The notes: generated by a model not told the origin, from the letters alone. A stretch of DNA of 24,088 bases from Sulfurimonas sp. (GCA_015487435.1 WFPU01000161.1:1-24088), one strand, 5' to 3'; numbered from the stretch's first letter, positions 1 through 8,217 are shown. Numbers and translations are program-made.

Positions 1-11
1 AAAGAGAATAT

Positions 12-527
12 ATGAAATATAAAATTGTATTTTTATTACTTTCAACACAAATTTTTGCTTCAATAAGTAACATCACAACATTTGAAGCTGATTTTACTCA
101 AGTTGTTATAGATGATAAAAAAAAAGAGTTACGTTATAATGGACATCTATTAGCTTCTAAACCACAAAATGCAAAATGGACATATACTACACCAATAGAA
201 AAAACTATATATATTAATAGGTTTCAAGCGACTGTAGTTGAACCAGAGATTGAACAAGTTATAGAGAGAAAAATTAGTAGTAATTTTGATTTTTTTAAAA
301 TCATTAAAAAAGCAAAAAAAATAGATACAAATTTATATCTTGCTAAATATAACGATACATCTTTTACTTTAGAGGTAAAAAACGACACTTTAATCTCTAT
401 ATCTTATTTGGACCAGTTTGAGAATAGTGTAAAAATAGTATTTAAAAATCAGCGTCAAAATCAAAAGATAGATAAGAGTTTGTTTATTCCAAAATACCCT
501 TTAGATTTTGACATTATTAAGGATTAA
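12..527 (+). CDS. lolA: LolA, periplasmic outer-membrane lipoprotein carrier
   Basis: LolA accepts lipoproteins released from the inner membrane by the LolCDE ABC transporter and ferries them across the periplasm to the outer membrane. The 171-residue product begins with a short Sec signal peptide (lysines at 2 and 4, then a hydrophobic stretch ending near A16), which fits a periplasmic protein. The mature part has the typical beginning 'TFEADFTQ' followed by the 'YNGHLLASKPQNAKWTY' strand pattern of the LolA beta-sheet half-barrel that binds acyl chains. The length is slightly short for the family (about 180-200), as is usual in Campylobacterota. A purine-rich AAAGAGA lies just before the ATG. 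The gene ends at a bidirectional terminator shared with acnB. Whether it is co-transcribed with a gene upstream cannot be seen. Confidence 0.88.
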   Translation: MKYKIVFLLLSTQIFASISNITTFEADFTQVVIDDKKKELRYNGHLLASKPQNAKWTYTTPIEKTIYINRFQATVVEPEIEQVIERKISSNFDFFKIIKKAKKIDTNLYLAKYNDTSFTLEVKNDTLISISYLDQFENSVKIVFKNQRQNQKIDKSLFIPKYPLDFDIIKD

Positions 528-550
528 AAAAAGGACTAAGCCCTTTTTTT
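526..550. terminator. Bidirectional intrinsic terminator between lolA and acnB
   Basis: An A7-GG run (526-534) pairs with CC-T7 (542-550) around a 7-nt loop. The A/T runs make it symmetrical, so either transcript ends in a U-run after the hairpin. It overlaps the stop codons of both convergent genes (lolA TAA at 525-527 and acnB TAA at 549-551 on the minus strand). The G/C core is only two pairs, so efficiency is uncertain. Confidence 0.7.
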
Positions 551-3113
551 ATTTAACCATTGCAGATAGTTCGTCTTTAGTAACTTTATTAAAGTTAAGA
601 TATTTATAAACTTCATCAGTTATCTCAGGAGTGATTTTATTTGCAACAATCTCCAAATACTCTGCAGCAGTTGGAAGTTCACCTTTAAGTGCTACAACAG
701 CAGCAAGTTCAGCAGATCCAAGATAAACTTGACTTCCTTTACCTAGTCTATTATCAAAGTTTCTAGTTGAAGTTGAAAACACCCATGCATTTGATGCAAC
801 AGAAGCTTGGTTACCCATACATAAAGAACAGCCTGGAATCTCAGTTCTAGCTCCTGCCGTACCAAAGATAGAGTAATACCCCTCCTCATTTAGAGTTTTT
901 TCATCCATTTTAGTTGGAGGACATATCCATAGTTTGTTTGAAACAGCACCCTCCCCTTTAAGAATCTCACCAGCAGCACGGAATAAACCAATATTAGTCA
1001 TACAAGAACCAATAAATACTTCATCAATCTTAGTTCTTAAACCTGCTTCTCTGATTTCAGTTAATGTTTTAACATCATCTGGATCATTTGGACAAGCAAG
1101 AATTGGTTCTTTAATTTCATCAAGATTGATGTTGATAGTTGCGATATATTTAGCATCACTGTCAGCTACCATTAACTCTCCATTTTTAACCCACTCTTTC
1201 ATCTTATCAGCTCTTCTTTGAAGTGTAGCTGCATCTGAGTAACCTTGTGCAATTAACTCTTCAATTAGAACAATATTCGACTCTAAATATTCAACAACTG
1301 GTTCACGGTTAAGTTTAACTGTACAAGCAGCTGAACTTCTCTCAGCAGATGCGTCAGATAACTCAAATGCTTGCTCACATTTAAGATCTTCTAAACCTTC
1401 AATCTCTATTACAGTTCCAGCAAAAATGTTCTTTTTACCTTTTTTCTCAACTGTTAAAAGACCATCTTTGATTGCTTGATGAGGGATAGCATTAACTAAA
1501 TCTCTCAAAGTAATTCCTGGTTGAATAGTTCCTGAAAATTTAACAAGAACAGATTCAGGTACAGTTAAAGGCATCATACCTGTAACACCAGCAAATGCAA
1601 CAAGACCAGAACCAGCTGGGAAAGAGATGCCAATTGGGAATCTTGTATGTGAATCTGCGCCAGTACCTACAGTATCTGGAAGACAAAGTCTATTTAACCA
1701 TGAGTGGATTACACCATCACCTGGGCGAAGAATGAAACCTTTTCTTGATGTCCAAAAATCAGGAAGTGTATGCTGAAGTTTGATATCTGCTGGTTTTGGA
1801 TAAGCAGCAGTGTGACAAAATGATTGCATAACCATATCAGCACCAAAAGAGAGTGCTGCAAGTTCTTTTATTTCATCTCTTGTCATTGGTCCTGTTGTGT
1901 CTTGACTTCCAACAGTAGTTGCGATAGGCTCACAATACATACCAGGTTTAACACCCTCTACACCACAAGCACGTCCTAACATTTTTTGGGCTAATGTATA
2001 TCCAGAACCATCATCAACAGGTTGTTCAGGTACTAAGAAAATATCTCCAGCATCCATACCTAAAGCTTCTCTAGCTTTTGCAGTAAGACCTTTACCAATG
2101 ATTAGCGGGATACGACCACCGGCACGCATCTCATCTGGAAGAGTATTTGGAGAGATTTTAAATTCTGAAACAATTGAACCATTTTTCTCTATAACCCCAT
2201 CATAAGGCTTAACTGTAATAACATCACCAGTTTCTAAATTTCCAACAGGAGCTTGAATAGGGATACATCCTGAATCTTCCGCAGTATTAAAGAAGATTGG
2301 AGCAATAGTATCACCAATAACAATACCCCCAGTTCTTTTATTTGGAATACCATCAATATCAACACCCATATGCCATTGAAGAGAGTTAATTCCTGATTTT
2401 CTTGATGAACCAGTACCTACAACATCACCAACATAAGCTAAAGGATGACCTTTTGCTTTTAACTCCTTCATTGTATCTAGTGGGTTTTCCATTCTGTTTA
2501 CTAAGAATGAATTTGCATGTAAAGGTATATCTGCTCTTGTAAATGCTTCAGATGCTGGAGATAAATCATCCGTATTAGTTTCACCTGGAATTTTATATAC
2601 TGTTACAGTAATTTCTGATTCCATAGCAGGCTTATTGGTAAACCACTCACCATTTGCCCAAGATTCAATAATCTCTTTGGCTTGAGGATTTCCAGCATCC
2701 ATTAATGTCTTTACATCATTAAATGAATCATATACTAGTATTGTATTTTTAAGTTGCTCAGCAGCTACATCTGCAATAGCCTCAATTTTAAGTGCTTCTA
2801 CTAATGGAGTAACATTAAATCCACCAAGCATTTTTCCTAAAATCTCACAAGCCTTAGCTGGCGATATTGCATCACAAGATACATTTCCTTGTACAACATC
2901 ATTTAAAAACGCAGCTTTTACATAAGCAGCATCATCAACACCAGCAGGGACTTTATTCTCAAAAATATCCATTGCGTAATCTTGCTCCACGATCGGAGAA
3001 GCTTTTAGTAGTTCAACAAGTTGTGCAGTTTGATTTGCATCTAATGCTAATGGTGGAACACCAAGAGCAGCTCTTTCTTCTGTATGTGCTTTATAGTCAT
3101 TTAAAAATGCCAT
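549..3113 (-). CDS. acnB: Aconitate hydratase B (bifunctional aconitase / 2-methylisocitrate dehydratase family)
   Basis: AcnB interconverts citrate and isocitrate through cis-aconitate in the cytoplasm. In Campylobacterota this is the usual aconitase and works in the oxidative or reductive TCA cycle. At 854 residues it matches the AcnB family (E. coli about 865), with the AcnB order: an N-terminal helical HEAT-like domain (about 1-155), the swivel domain placed N-terminally (about 160-390), and the catalytic domains after that. The [4Fe-4S] ligands are visible as C704 in 'FIGSCMTN' and C762 and C765 in 'GCSLCMGN'. GAGGA lies 7 nt before the ATG. It is monocistronic: its own promoter lies in 3114-3254 and it ends at the terminator shared with lolA. 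The upstream 15-bp inverted repeat suggests regulation. AcnB proteins can bind mRNA when the cluster is lost, but nothing in this sequence tests that. Confidence 0.97.
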   Translation of the reverse strand: MAFLNDYKAHTEERAALGVPPLALDANQTAQLVELLKASPIVEQDYAMDIFENKVPAGVDDAAYVKAAFLNDVVQGNVSCDAISPAKACEILGKMLGGFNVTPLVEALKIEAIADVAAEQLKNTILVYDSFNDVKTLMDAGNPQAKEIIESWANGEWFTNKPAMESEITVTVYKIPGETNTDDLSPASEAFTRADIPLHANSFLVNRMENPLDTMKELKAKGHPLAYVGDVVGTGSSRKSGINSLQWHMGVDIDGIPNKRTGGIVIGDTIAPIFFNTAEDSGCIPIQAPVGNLETGDVITVKPYDGVIEKNGSIVSEFKISPNTLPDEMRAGGRIPLIIGKGLTAKAREALGMDAGDIFLVPEQPVDDGSGYTLAQKMLGRACGVEGVKPGMYCEPIATTVGSQDTTGPMTRDEIKELAALSFGADMVMQSFCHTAAYPKPADIKLQHTLPDFWTSRKGFILRPGDGVIHSWLNRLCLPDTVGTGADSHTRFPIGISFPAGSGLVAFAGVTGMMPLTVPESVLVKFSGTIQPGITLRDLVNAIPHQAIKDGLLTVEKKGKKNIFAGTVIEIEGLEDLKCEQAFELSDASAERSSAACTVKLNREPVVEYLESNIVLIEELIAQGYSDAATLQRRADKMKEWVKNGELMVADSDAKYIATININLDEIKEPILACPNDPDDVKTLTEIREAGLRTKIDEVFIGSCMTNIGLFRAAGEILKGEGAVSNKLWICPPTKMDEKTLNEEGYYSIFGTAGARTEIPGCSLCMGNQASVASNAWVFSTSTRNFDNRLGKGSQVYLGSAELAAVVALKGELPTAAEYLEIVANKITPEITDEVYKYLNFNKVTKDELSAMVK

Positions 3114-3144
3114 TGTAAATCCTCATATTATATTTTAGTAGGGG

Positions 3145-3150
3145 ATTATA
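3145..3150 (-). promoter_or_regulatory. Candidate -10 box of acnB
   Basis: A perfect TATAAT on the minus strand, about 32 nt before the acnB start. No good -35 element is seen, which is normal for sigma-70 promoters in Campylobacterota, where the -35 region is poorly conserved. A second TATAAT on the same strand lies at 3195-3200, inside the inverted repeat described separately, and could be an alternative promoter. Confidence 0.55.
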
Positions 3151-3179
3151 CCTAAAGATAAATGAACAATTTAGTTGAT

Positions 3180-3236
3180 GTTACAAAAATACACATTATA
3201 ATTTATATTTACTTCTAAATAGTGTATTTTTGTAAC
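3180..3236. repeat. Perfect 15-bp inverted repeat upstream of acnB (candidate operator)
   Basis: GTTACAAAAATACAC at 3180-3194 is exactly repeated in inverted orientation at 3222-3236 (GTGTATTTTTGTAAC), with a 27-bp spacer. The arm centres are 42 bp apart, about four helical turns, so proteins bound to both arms would face the same side. The spacer holds a minus-strand TATAAT (3195-3200) touching the left arm. As RNA it would be a 15-bp stem with a 27-nt loop, but no U-run follows, so a terminator for the ftsK side is less likely. It lies between the end of the 130-residue gene and acnB, so a regulator of acnB is the simplest reading. The binding protein is unknown. Confidence 0.75.
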
Positions 3237-3254
3237 AATTATTTAAGTTAAAAA

Positions 3255-3647
3255 TTATAAATTTCTCTTTTTCAACTCTTTATCAATTATCTCTCTATCT
3301 GAGCCTCTGTAATTTACTTTTAACCAAAGCAAATATGAATCTGCTAACTCATTATATTGCATCCCTTTATATTGCCCAAAACCAATTCTAGGTTGATTCT
3401 GAGGTATTATTATATTTTCTTCACATTTAGCATCTATATTTAGATGTTCTAGCAATAAAATAAAGTTATCAAATTTTAATTTTTTTTGAACAGTAAAAGT
3501 ATATGTATCAAAATCAAATATACCATTTCTGAGAGTTACAAAATTTTGTAATTCTATTATTTGATTTACATCTAATTTTTCAAGATTTTTTATATAAACA
3601 CTAAAAGAGTTTTTCTTTTGTGTAAATATCAAATATGGTTTATTCAT
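3255..3647 (-). CDS. Small protein with ExoX-like / DUF3820-type C-terminal motif
   Basis: A 130-residue protein of unknown function. The N-terminal two-thirds (about 1-85) is not recognised and is rich in Phe, Ile, Asn and Lys. The C-terminal part (about 88-128) has 'GFGQYKGMQYNELADSYLLWL', which follows the pattern FGxYKG...L...YLxWL found in DUF3820 and in the small domain at the C-terminus of exodeoxyribonuclease X-like proteins. No exonuclease DEDD motifs are present, so it is not a nuclease on its own. The ATG follows the ftsK stop codon with no gap (TAG then ATG), which suggests translational coupling and co-transcription with ftsK. A role connected to DNA is suggested only by this position and motif. 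There is no signal peptide or membrane segment. Confidence 0.7.
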   Translation of the reverse strand: MNKPYLIFTQKKNSFSVYIKNLEKLDVNQIIELQNFVTLRNGIFDFDTYTFTVQKKLKFDNFILLLEHLNIDAKCEENIIIPQNQPRIGFGQYKGMQYNELADSYLLWLKVNYRGSDREIIDKELKKRNL

Positions 3648-5828
3648 CTAAAGAATCTCTCTAACACCTTTAGTATTAGGTAATGATAAGACACCCTCAT
3701 TTTCTAACTGCTCTATAATTTTAGCAGAACGATTGTAACCTACTTGAAGTCTTCTTTGTAAATATGATATAGATGTTTTTCTATCAGTTAAAATGATTCT
3801 TTTTGCATCTTCGTACAGCTCATCTAACTCTGCATAGCTTTCATTTGAAGAAGATGATATATTTTCTGTTTCTTCAACTAAAAAGCTTTTGTCATAGTTT
3901 GGCTTTCTTTGAGATTTAATGAAATCAACTACTTTTTCTATCTCCCTTTCAGTACTCCAAGGCGCATGCAATCTAACTAATCCAGTAGAACCTGGAGGTG
4001 TAAAAAGCATATCACCCTTGCCTAACAATGATTCAGCACCCATTTGATCTAAGATAATCTTGGAATCAACTTTTTGTCCTACTCTATAAGATATACGAGA
4101 TGGTAAGTTTGCTTTAATTAAACCTGTCACAACATCAACAGAAGGTCTTTGTGTCGCAACCACTAGATGTATCCCAGATGCTCTTGCCATTTGAGCAAGT
4201 CTTGCAATAGAGTGTTCAACATCTTTTCCACTTGTCATCATCAAATCAGCTAATTCATCTATTATAACAACAATATATGGAAAATGTTCCCCACTAATTT
4301 TAGCTATTTTATCATTATAACTTTCAATATTTTTAGTTTTACTCTCCGCCATCAATTCATAACGGCGTTCCATCTCTGAGACCATATTGTTTAGTGCAAC
4401 TATCGCTTGTTTTGGTTTTGTTATTACTGGGGTTAACAAATGGGGGATATCATTATATATAGAAAACTCCAACATCTTAGGGTCTATCATAAGAAGTCTA
4501 AGTTGATCTGGTGAGTTTTTATATAAGAGAGAGAGTATCATCGCATTTATTCCAACACTTTTACCACTCCCTGTTGTCCCAGCCATAAGAAGATGTGGAA
4601 GTTTTTTCAAATCAGTGATAAATGGTTTTCCAACAATATCTTTTCCAAGAGCGATAGTTAAAGGTGACAATGATTCTTTAAACAATTTATCATCTAAAAG
4701 TTCACGCAAGTAGATTGTTTCAACTTTCTCATTTGGAATCTCTATACCAACTACATCCTTACCAGGAATGGGAGCTTGAATACGAATAGTCTCTGCTGAA
4801 AGTGCCATTGCTAAGTCATCTTGAAGATTTAATATTTTACTTACTTTAACATTTGCAGCAGGCTTAAACTCAAATGTTGAAACAACTGGTCCAGCATATG
4901 TACGAATTACATCCCCATCTATTTTAAAGTGTGCTAATTTTTCTATTAAATATTGAATCTTTTCATCAAGCTCACCCTCATCAACATTTTGTATTTTTTC
5001 TTTTGGTTTTTGTAAAAATTCTACTTTTGGTAATGTGAAATTTTTTGGTTTTTCAACAACACCTTTTTCTATAGTCTCTAAAAGTTTTGTATTCTCTTCT
5101 AACTCTTCAACAACAAGAGCATTTTTTTGTTCTTTGACTTTTGAAGCTATTTCCAAAATATTATTTGGTTTTTCAAATTTTAAATCAGGTTTTTCATTAG
5201 TATTTTCTATAGCTTTTATCTCATTTACTTTATTATCTTCTTCTCGCCTCATAAAAGTTGGCTTATCTATCTCTTCACTAAAATCATCTTCTAGTGCTGA
5301 CACCTCTTCATAGTTATCTACAATTTGTTTTTGGTTTTCCTCTGAATCTTGTGAAATCTCTTGAGTATTTTTTTTAGGTTTTATTAATTTCAAGATTTGA
5401 GAAGAAAGTTCATGTATACTTTTGTCTAGTATTATACATATTGAGACAAGTGATATTACAGCCCAAAATATCCACAATCCAAATAAGCCAATATATGGAC
5501 TTAAAAAATCAACAAAATTTCCTGCAAAAACACCTCTAAAGGCATCATCTACTATCATTGCTTGGACTAATAAAAATGAGAAAAACAGTAAAAAGCTTGA
5601 AACTATAATTTCAAATTTTCTTAAATCTAAATTTGTGTTTTTGTAAAAAAGGTATAGTGGAAATAGTAAAACAAATAGATATACATAAGAGATATAACCA
5701 AAAATATCATGATTATACAGAGCAAATGTAGCACCATAACTACCCATTAGAGATACATCACCTAAGATAGTTGCAAAACCTAAATAAATAAGTATCCCAA
5801 CAATAAGTATAAACGCAGTCTCTTTCAA
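3648..5828 (-). CDS. ftsK: DNA translocase FtsK
   Basis: FtsK is a septum-anchored hexameric ATPase that pumps chromosomal DNA at division and activates Xer recombination at dif. The 726-residue product shows four membrane segments in the first about 140 residues, a charged Glu/Lys-rich linker (about 150-280), then the alpha/beta motor domain. Walker A is GTTGSGKS (417-424, K423), followed by the Walker B region 'IVVIIDELADLMM' and the 'VVATQRPSVDVVTGLIKANLPSRI' segment. The C-terminal gamma winged-helix (about 660-722), which reads KOPS sequences, is present. The linker is short, as in other Campylobacterota. The start is TTG, with GGGAAG 7 nt upstream; no nearby ATG would keep the first membrane helix intact. 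That ribosome binding site sits in a hairpin (see 5836-5867). flgL lies upstream on the same strand, an arrangement I remember from C. jejuni. Confidence 0.96.
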   Translation of the reverse strand: MKETAFILIVGILIYLGFATILGDVSLMGSYGATFALYNHDIFGYISYVYLFVLLFPLYLFYKNTNLDLRKFEIIVSSFLLFFSFLLVQAMIVDDAFRGVFAGNFVDFLSPYIGLFGLWIFWAVISLVSICIILDKSIHELSSQILKLIKPKKNTQEISQDSEENQKQIVDNYEEVSALEDDFSEEIDKPTFMRREEDNKVNEIKAIENTNEKPDLKFEKPNNILEIASKVKEQKNALVVEELEENTKLLETIEKGVVEKPKNFTLPKVEFLQKPKEKIQNVDEGELDEKIQYLIEKLAHFKIDGDVIRTYAGPVVSTFEFKPAANVKVSKILNLQDDLAMALSAETIRIQAPIPGKDVVGIEIPNEKVETIYLRELLDDKLFKESLSPLTIALGKDIVGKPFITDLKKLPHLLMAGTTGSGKSVGINAMILSLLYKNSPDQLRLLMIDPKMLEFSIYNDIPHLLTPVITKPKQAIVALNNMVSEMERRYELMAESKTKNIESYNDKIAKISGEHFPYIVVIIDELADLMMTSGKDVEHSIARLAQMARASGIHLVVATQRPSVDVVTGLIKANLPSRISYRVGQKVDSKIILDQMGAESLLGKGDMLFTPPGSTGLVRLHAPWSTEREIEKVVDFIKSQRKPNYDKSFLVEETENISSSSNESYAELDELYEDAKRIILTDRKTSISYLQRRLQVGYNRSAKIIEQLENEGVLSLPNTKGVREIL

Positions 5829-5835
5829 ATTATAT

Positions 5836-5867
5836 CTTCCCTTAAAGTGTTAAATTATTAAAGGAAG
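5836..5867 (-). promoter_or_regulatory. Hairpin enclosing the ftsK ribosome binding site, with overlapping -10 box
   Basis: In the minus-strand transcript CUUCCUUUAA (5867-5858) can pair with UUAAGGGAAG (5845-5836) around a 12-nt loop, giving nine Watson-Crick pairs and one G-U pair. The 3' arm contains GGGAAG, the only plausible ribosome binding site for the ftsK TTG start at 5828. A minus-strand TATACT at 5866-5871 could be an ftsK -10 box. A transcript starting from it, near 5859, would lack almost all of the 5' arm, so the full hairpin would form only in read-through RNA from flgL. No U-run follows, so it does not look like a terminator. Confidence 0.5.
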
Positions 5868-5901
5868 TATAGCTAAAATCATTCCATATTTATACAAATT
5901 T

Positions 5902-7992
5902 TTATAGATAATTAACTAAGCTTAGTTTTGAAACTCTACCAACTGTAGATAACATCGCTTCATAGTTTAGTGTTAATTGAGTAAGACGCAAAGAAGCTTC
6001 AGCTAAATCAGTGTCTATTACAGATGATCTTAGTGTCATTGTGCTTATCTCTAAAATTTGTGTCCGCTCTATTGATTTTGTAAGTGCTGTTGATTGAGAA
6101 CCAACTTGAGCATGAGCACGTGTAACATGATCTTGTAAATCATCCATCATTGCTATTGCATTTTCAATACCAATATTTCTAGTGTCTTTATTGTCTGCAT
6201 CTGGATATACACTATAATTTTCAACAGCATTTATCATTTGTTCTATCGTATCAAAAAAATCAGTTTTTGGATCTCTTATTACTATTGCATTGTTAGAGTT
6301 AAATGTCATAAGTGATGCTGCAGCAGAAAAATCACCACTATTTGAGTCATATAGTGACACCTCCGCTAAAGAAGAGGAATTTAATCTATCTTGAAACTCT
6401 ATTTTTCCACCATTACCAATAGAATATTCACCCTCTAAGTTTGCTAATATAATTGCTGCATCATACTCAGCATCAGTTCCCGGAGATGTAGCTGGATAAT
6501 TTTCAGTTATAGCCATATTCATTACATCCATTAGTTGCTGATAACTCACATCATCACCATCTGCAGCCGCTCTTGGAGTATCCATATTATAAATATTATA
6601 CGTATTTCCAGAAATATTATCTGTAAATGTTGAACCACCAGCAGCAAAATCGATATCTATATCATAAGCATTACCAGATGTAGAGATACCCTCTAATCTA
6701 AATGTTGAGCCATTTAGTGTAGAGCTTGAAACTTCAGATAGTTTAGTTGATGCAGAAGCAAACTTATTAGTACTATTAATAATTTGTGGCACTGTTGAAC
6801 TTAAAATTGAACCCTCTTTTGAAAATTCAGTTCTATCATATAATAAAGCATCGATATTTGAAATAGATGCTGTTGCAGATGTTAAATCAGATTTTACAAA
6901 TTCTTTTACATATAAATCTGTAGTGTTTGTCCCTAAAACAAATTTATTAAAATCTGTTTCACCACCATCTAAGTTACTTATTAGACCAGCAGTACCATAT
7001 ATAGGGTCACTAATATCTGCTCTGTCATTTCCATCACTAAGATTATAATCAACAGCTCCAACCATATTAAATTCTATTTTACTAGAACCTTGTATTTTAT
7101 CTTGGATTACAATTTGACCGTATGAGTTCATAGTTACATCTACAACTTTTAAAGAATTTGTATTTCCATAAAGATTACCAATTTGTGACATAAGCTCTTC
7201 AACACTGTCTCCATCTTTTAAAACTATACTATCATCACTAAACGAAGTTCCATCGCTTTTTGTTCCACGAACATAAAAATGATGTTTTGGAGTTGTATCT
7301 GCAGCATCAGTATCACCCATAAGATCTCGAATTGTGCTATCTGGAGAAATTTCATTAGGATTTGGAGATTCAAAACCAACTGGAAAATCACTTACTAAAT
7401 TTGTATTTACAACATTTGTTGTAACTTGACGCCTTACTAGGTATTTTTCTCCTAGAAAAAGTTCATCACCACTGATATTGAATTGTTGACCAGTCCCTGA
7501 ACCTGTAAAAGAATTTAATGCTACATCGTTTCCCATATATGTACCATCATCAGATATTGGCTTTACATCAGTTGCTGAACCAGAGAATAGATACTGACCA
7601 TTAATAGAAGTATTTGAAAGGTTCTTGAGATGTTCTTCAATAGTTCTAAGCTCTCGCGCAATAGCATCTAATGAAACTGGACTATTTGTTTCATTTGCTG
7701 CTTGAACTAAGAGTACACGCATCCTATTCATAGTTGTTCCAAATTCATTTAAAACAACATCTGTTTGATTTGCTATTTTATATCCACTCTCTGTACTTTT
7801 TTCAATCTGTCCAAGAGTTGATATCTCATTATCTAATCTCATAGTATCAACAAATGTTCTAACATCATCTTTTGCATATTGTATTTTAAGTCCTGATGCT
7901 ATCTGTTTGTTAACATCAAACAGTTCTGATTGTAAATTTGAATTATTTTTTGAATAAATATTATTATAGTACATACTTGATGTAACACGCAT
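5902..7992 (-). CDS. flgL: Flagellar hook-associated protein 3 (hook-filament junction protein FlgL)
   Basis: FlgL is exported by the flagellar type III system and forms the second junction ring between hook and filament. The 696-residue protein is much longer than enterobacterial FlgL (about 317), as in C. jejuni, because of a large Ser/Thr/Asp-rich, Cys-free central region (about 150-600) that would be exposed on the surface. The conserved helical ends are clear: an N-terminal segment with 'MRVTSSMYYNN', 'VNKQIASGLKIQYAKDD' and 'LKNLSNTSINGQYLFSGS', and a C-terminal coiled coil ending 'AEASLRLTQLTLNYEAMLSTVGRVSKLSLVNYL'. These ends pack together as in flagellins. There is no Sec signal peptide, as expected for flagellar export. 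GGAGG lies 6 nt before the ATG, and a sigma-54 promoter lies about 45 nt upstream. The next gene on the same strand is ftsK, 73 nt away. Confidence 0.95.
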   Translation of the reverse strand: MRVTSSMYYNNIYSKNNSNLQSELFDVNKQIASGLKIQYAKDDVRTFVDTMRLDNEISTLGQIEKSTESGYKIANQTDVVLNEFGTTMNRMRVLLVQAANETNSPVSLDAIARELRTIEEHLKNLSNTSINGQYLFSGSATDVKPISDDGTYMGNDVALNSFTGSGTGQQFNISGDELFLGEKYLVRRQVTTNVVNTNLVSDFPVGFESPNPNEISPDSTIRDLMGDTDAADTTPKHHFYVRGTKSDGTSFSDDSIVLKDGDSVEELMSQIGNLYGNTNSLKVVDVTMNSYGQIVIQDKIQGSSKIEFNMVGAVDYNLSDGNDRADISDPIYGTAGLISNLDGGETDFNKFVLGTNTTDLYVKEFVKSDLTSATASISNIDALLYDRTEFSKEGSILSSTVPQIINSTNKFASASTKLSEVSSSTLNGSTFRLEGISTSGNAYDIDIDFAAGGSTFTDNISGNTYNIYNMDTPRAAADGDDVSYQQLMDVMNMAITENYPATSPGTDAEYDAAIILANLEGEYSIGNGGKIEFQDRLNSSSLAEVSLYDSNSGDFSAAASLMTFNSNNAIVIRDPKTDFFDTIEQMINAVENYSVYPDADNKDTRNIGIENAIAMMDDLQDHVTRAHAQVGSQSTALTKSIERTQILEISTMTLRSSVIDTDLAEASLRLTQLTLNYEAMLSTVGRVSKLSLVNYL

Positions 7993-8037
7993 AATGCACC
8001 TCCATTAGCTACTATCGCTTTTATATTCTTTATTTAT

Positions 8038-8053
8038 AGCAATAATAGTACCA
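8038..8053 (-). promoter_or_regulatory. Sigma-54 (RpoN) promoter of flgL
   Basis: The minus strand reads TGGTACTATTATTGCT, matching the RpoN consensus TGGCAC-N5-TTGC with the exact 10-nt gap between the -24 GG and the -12 GC. Transcription would start near 8027, leaving a leader of about 35 nt with a good GGAGG site. RpoN control of mid-class flagellar genes with the FlgSR two-component system is established in Campylobacterota, so the match fits its gene. Confidence 0.8.
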
Positions 8054-8107
8054 TATCGGTCAATTGTTATTTATTTTTAAGTAATAACTAACTATCATTA
8101 CACTCCT

Positions 8108-8113
8108 TATAAG
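8108..8113 (+). promoter_or_regulatory. Possible -10 box of tRNA-Leu
   Basis: TATAAG lies 20 nt before the mature 5' end of the tRNA, a reasonable distance for a tRNA promoter with a short 5' leader. There is no recognisable -35 element. The assignment rests on position and a five-of-six match only. Confidence 0.35.
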
Positions 8114-8133
8114 CAGACAACCTATTAAATTAC

Positions 8134-8217
8134 GCCGATGTGATGGAATGGTATACATAGGTGATTCAAAATCACCCGCCTCACGGCTTAGCGGTTCAAA
8201 TCCGCTCATCGGTACCA
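8134..8217 (+). tRNA. tRNA-Leu (anticodon CAA)
   Basis: An 84-nt class II tRNA. The acceptor stem GCCGATG (8134-8140) pairs with CATCGGT (8207-8213), with a G-U pair at the end, followed by discriminator A8214 and an encoded CCA (8215-8217). The anticodon stem GGTGA/TCACC (8160-8164 and 8172-8176) encloses the loop TTCAAAA with anticodon CAA at 8167-8169, reading UUG. The long variable arm (GCC-TCAC-GGC) is the leucine type, and the T arm AGCGG-TTCAAAT-CCGCT is complete. UUG is both a leucine codon and the start codon used by several genes in this window. No attachment-site duplication or integrase is seen nearby. Confidence 0.96.

Noticed and set aside
934..1221. Plus-strand open frame of 95 codons inside acnB
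   Set aside because: It is antisense to a clearly conserved part of AcnB, including the C704 region, and its composition is that of a reverse-frame shadow.
2867..3118. Plus-strand frame rich in His, Gln and Leu opposite the start of acnB
   Set aside because: It arises from antisense reading of acnB Ala, Val and Asn codons; no ribosome binding site and no similarity to a known family.
3180..3236. Reading the acnB inverted repeat as the terminator of the ftsK transcript
   Set aside because: The loop would be 27 nt long and the stem is not followed by a U-run in the minus-strand direction, so an operator or structured leader is more likely.
8061..8086. Possible sigma-28 promoter or terminator in the AT-rich stretch upstream of flgL (CGATAT with TAAA upstream on the minus strand; GTTATT/AATAAC dyad)
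   Set aside because: The TAAA to CGATAT gap is 17 nt instead of about 15, and the dyad is only six A/T-rich pairs with no U-run; the nearby RpoN site explains flgL better.
8134..8217. tRNA-Leu as an integration site for a mobile element
   Set aside because: No integrase, no repeat of the tRNA 3' end and no island-like gene content within the window.
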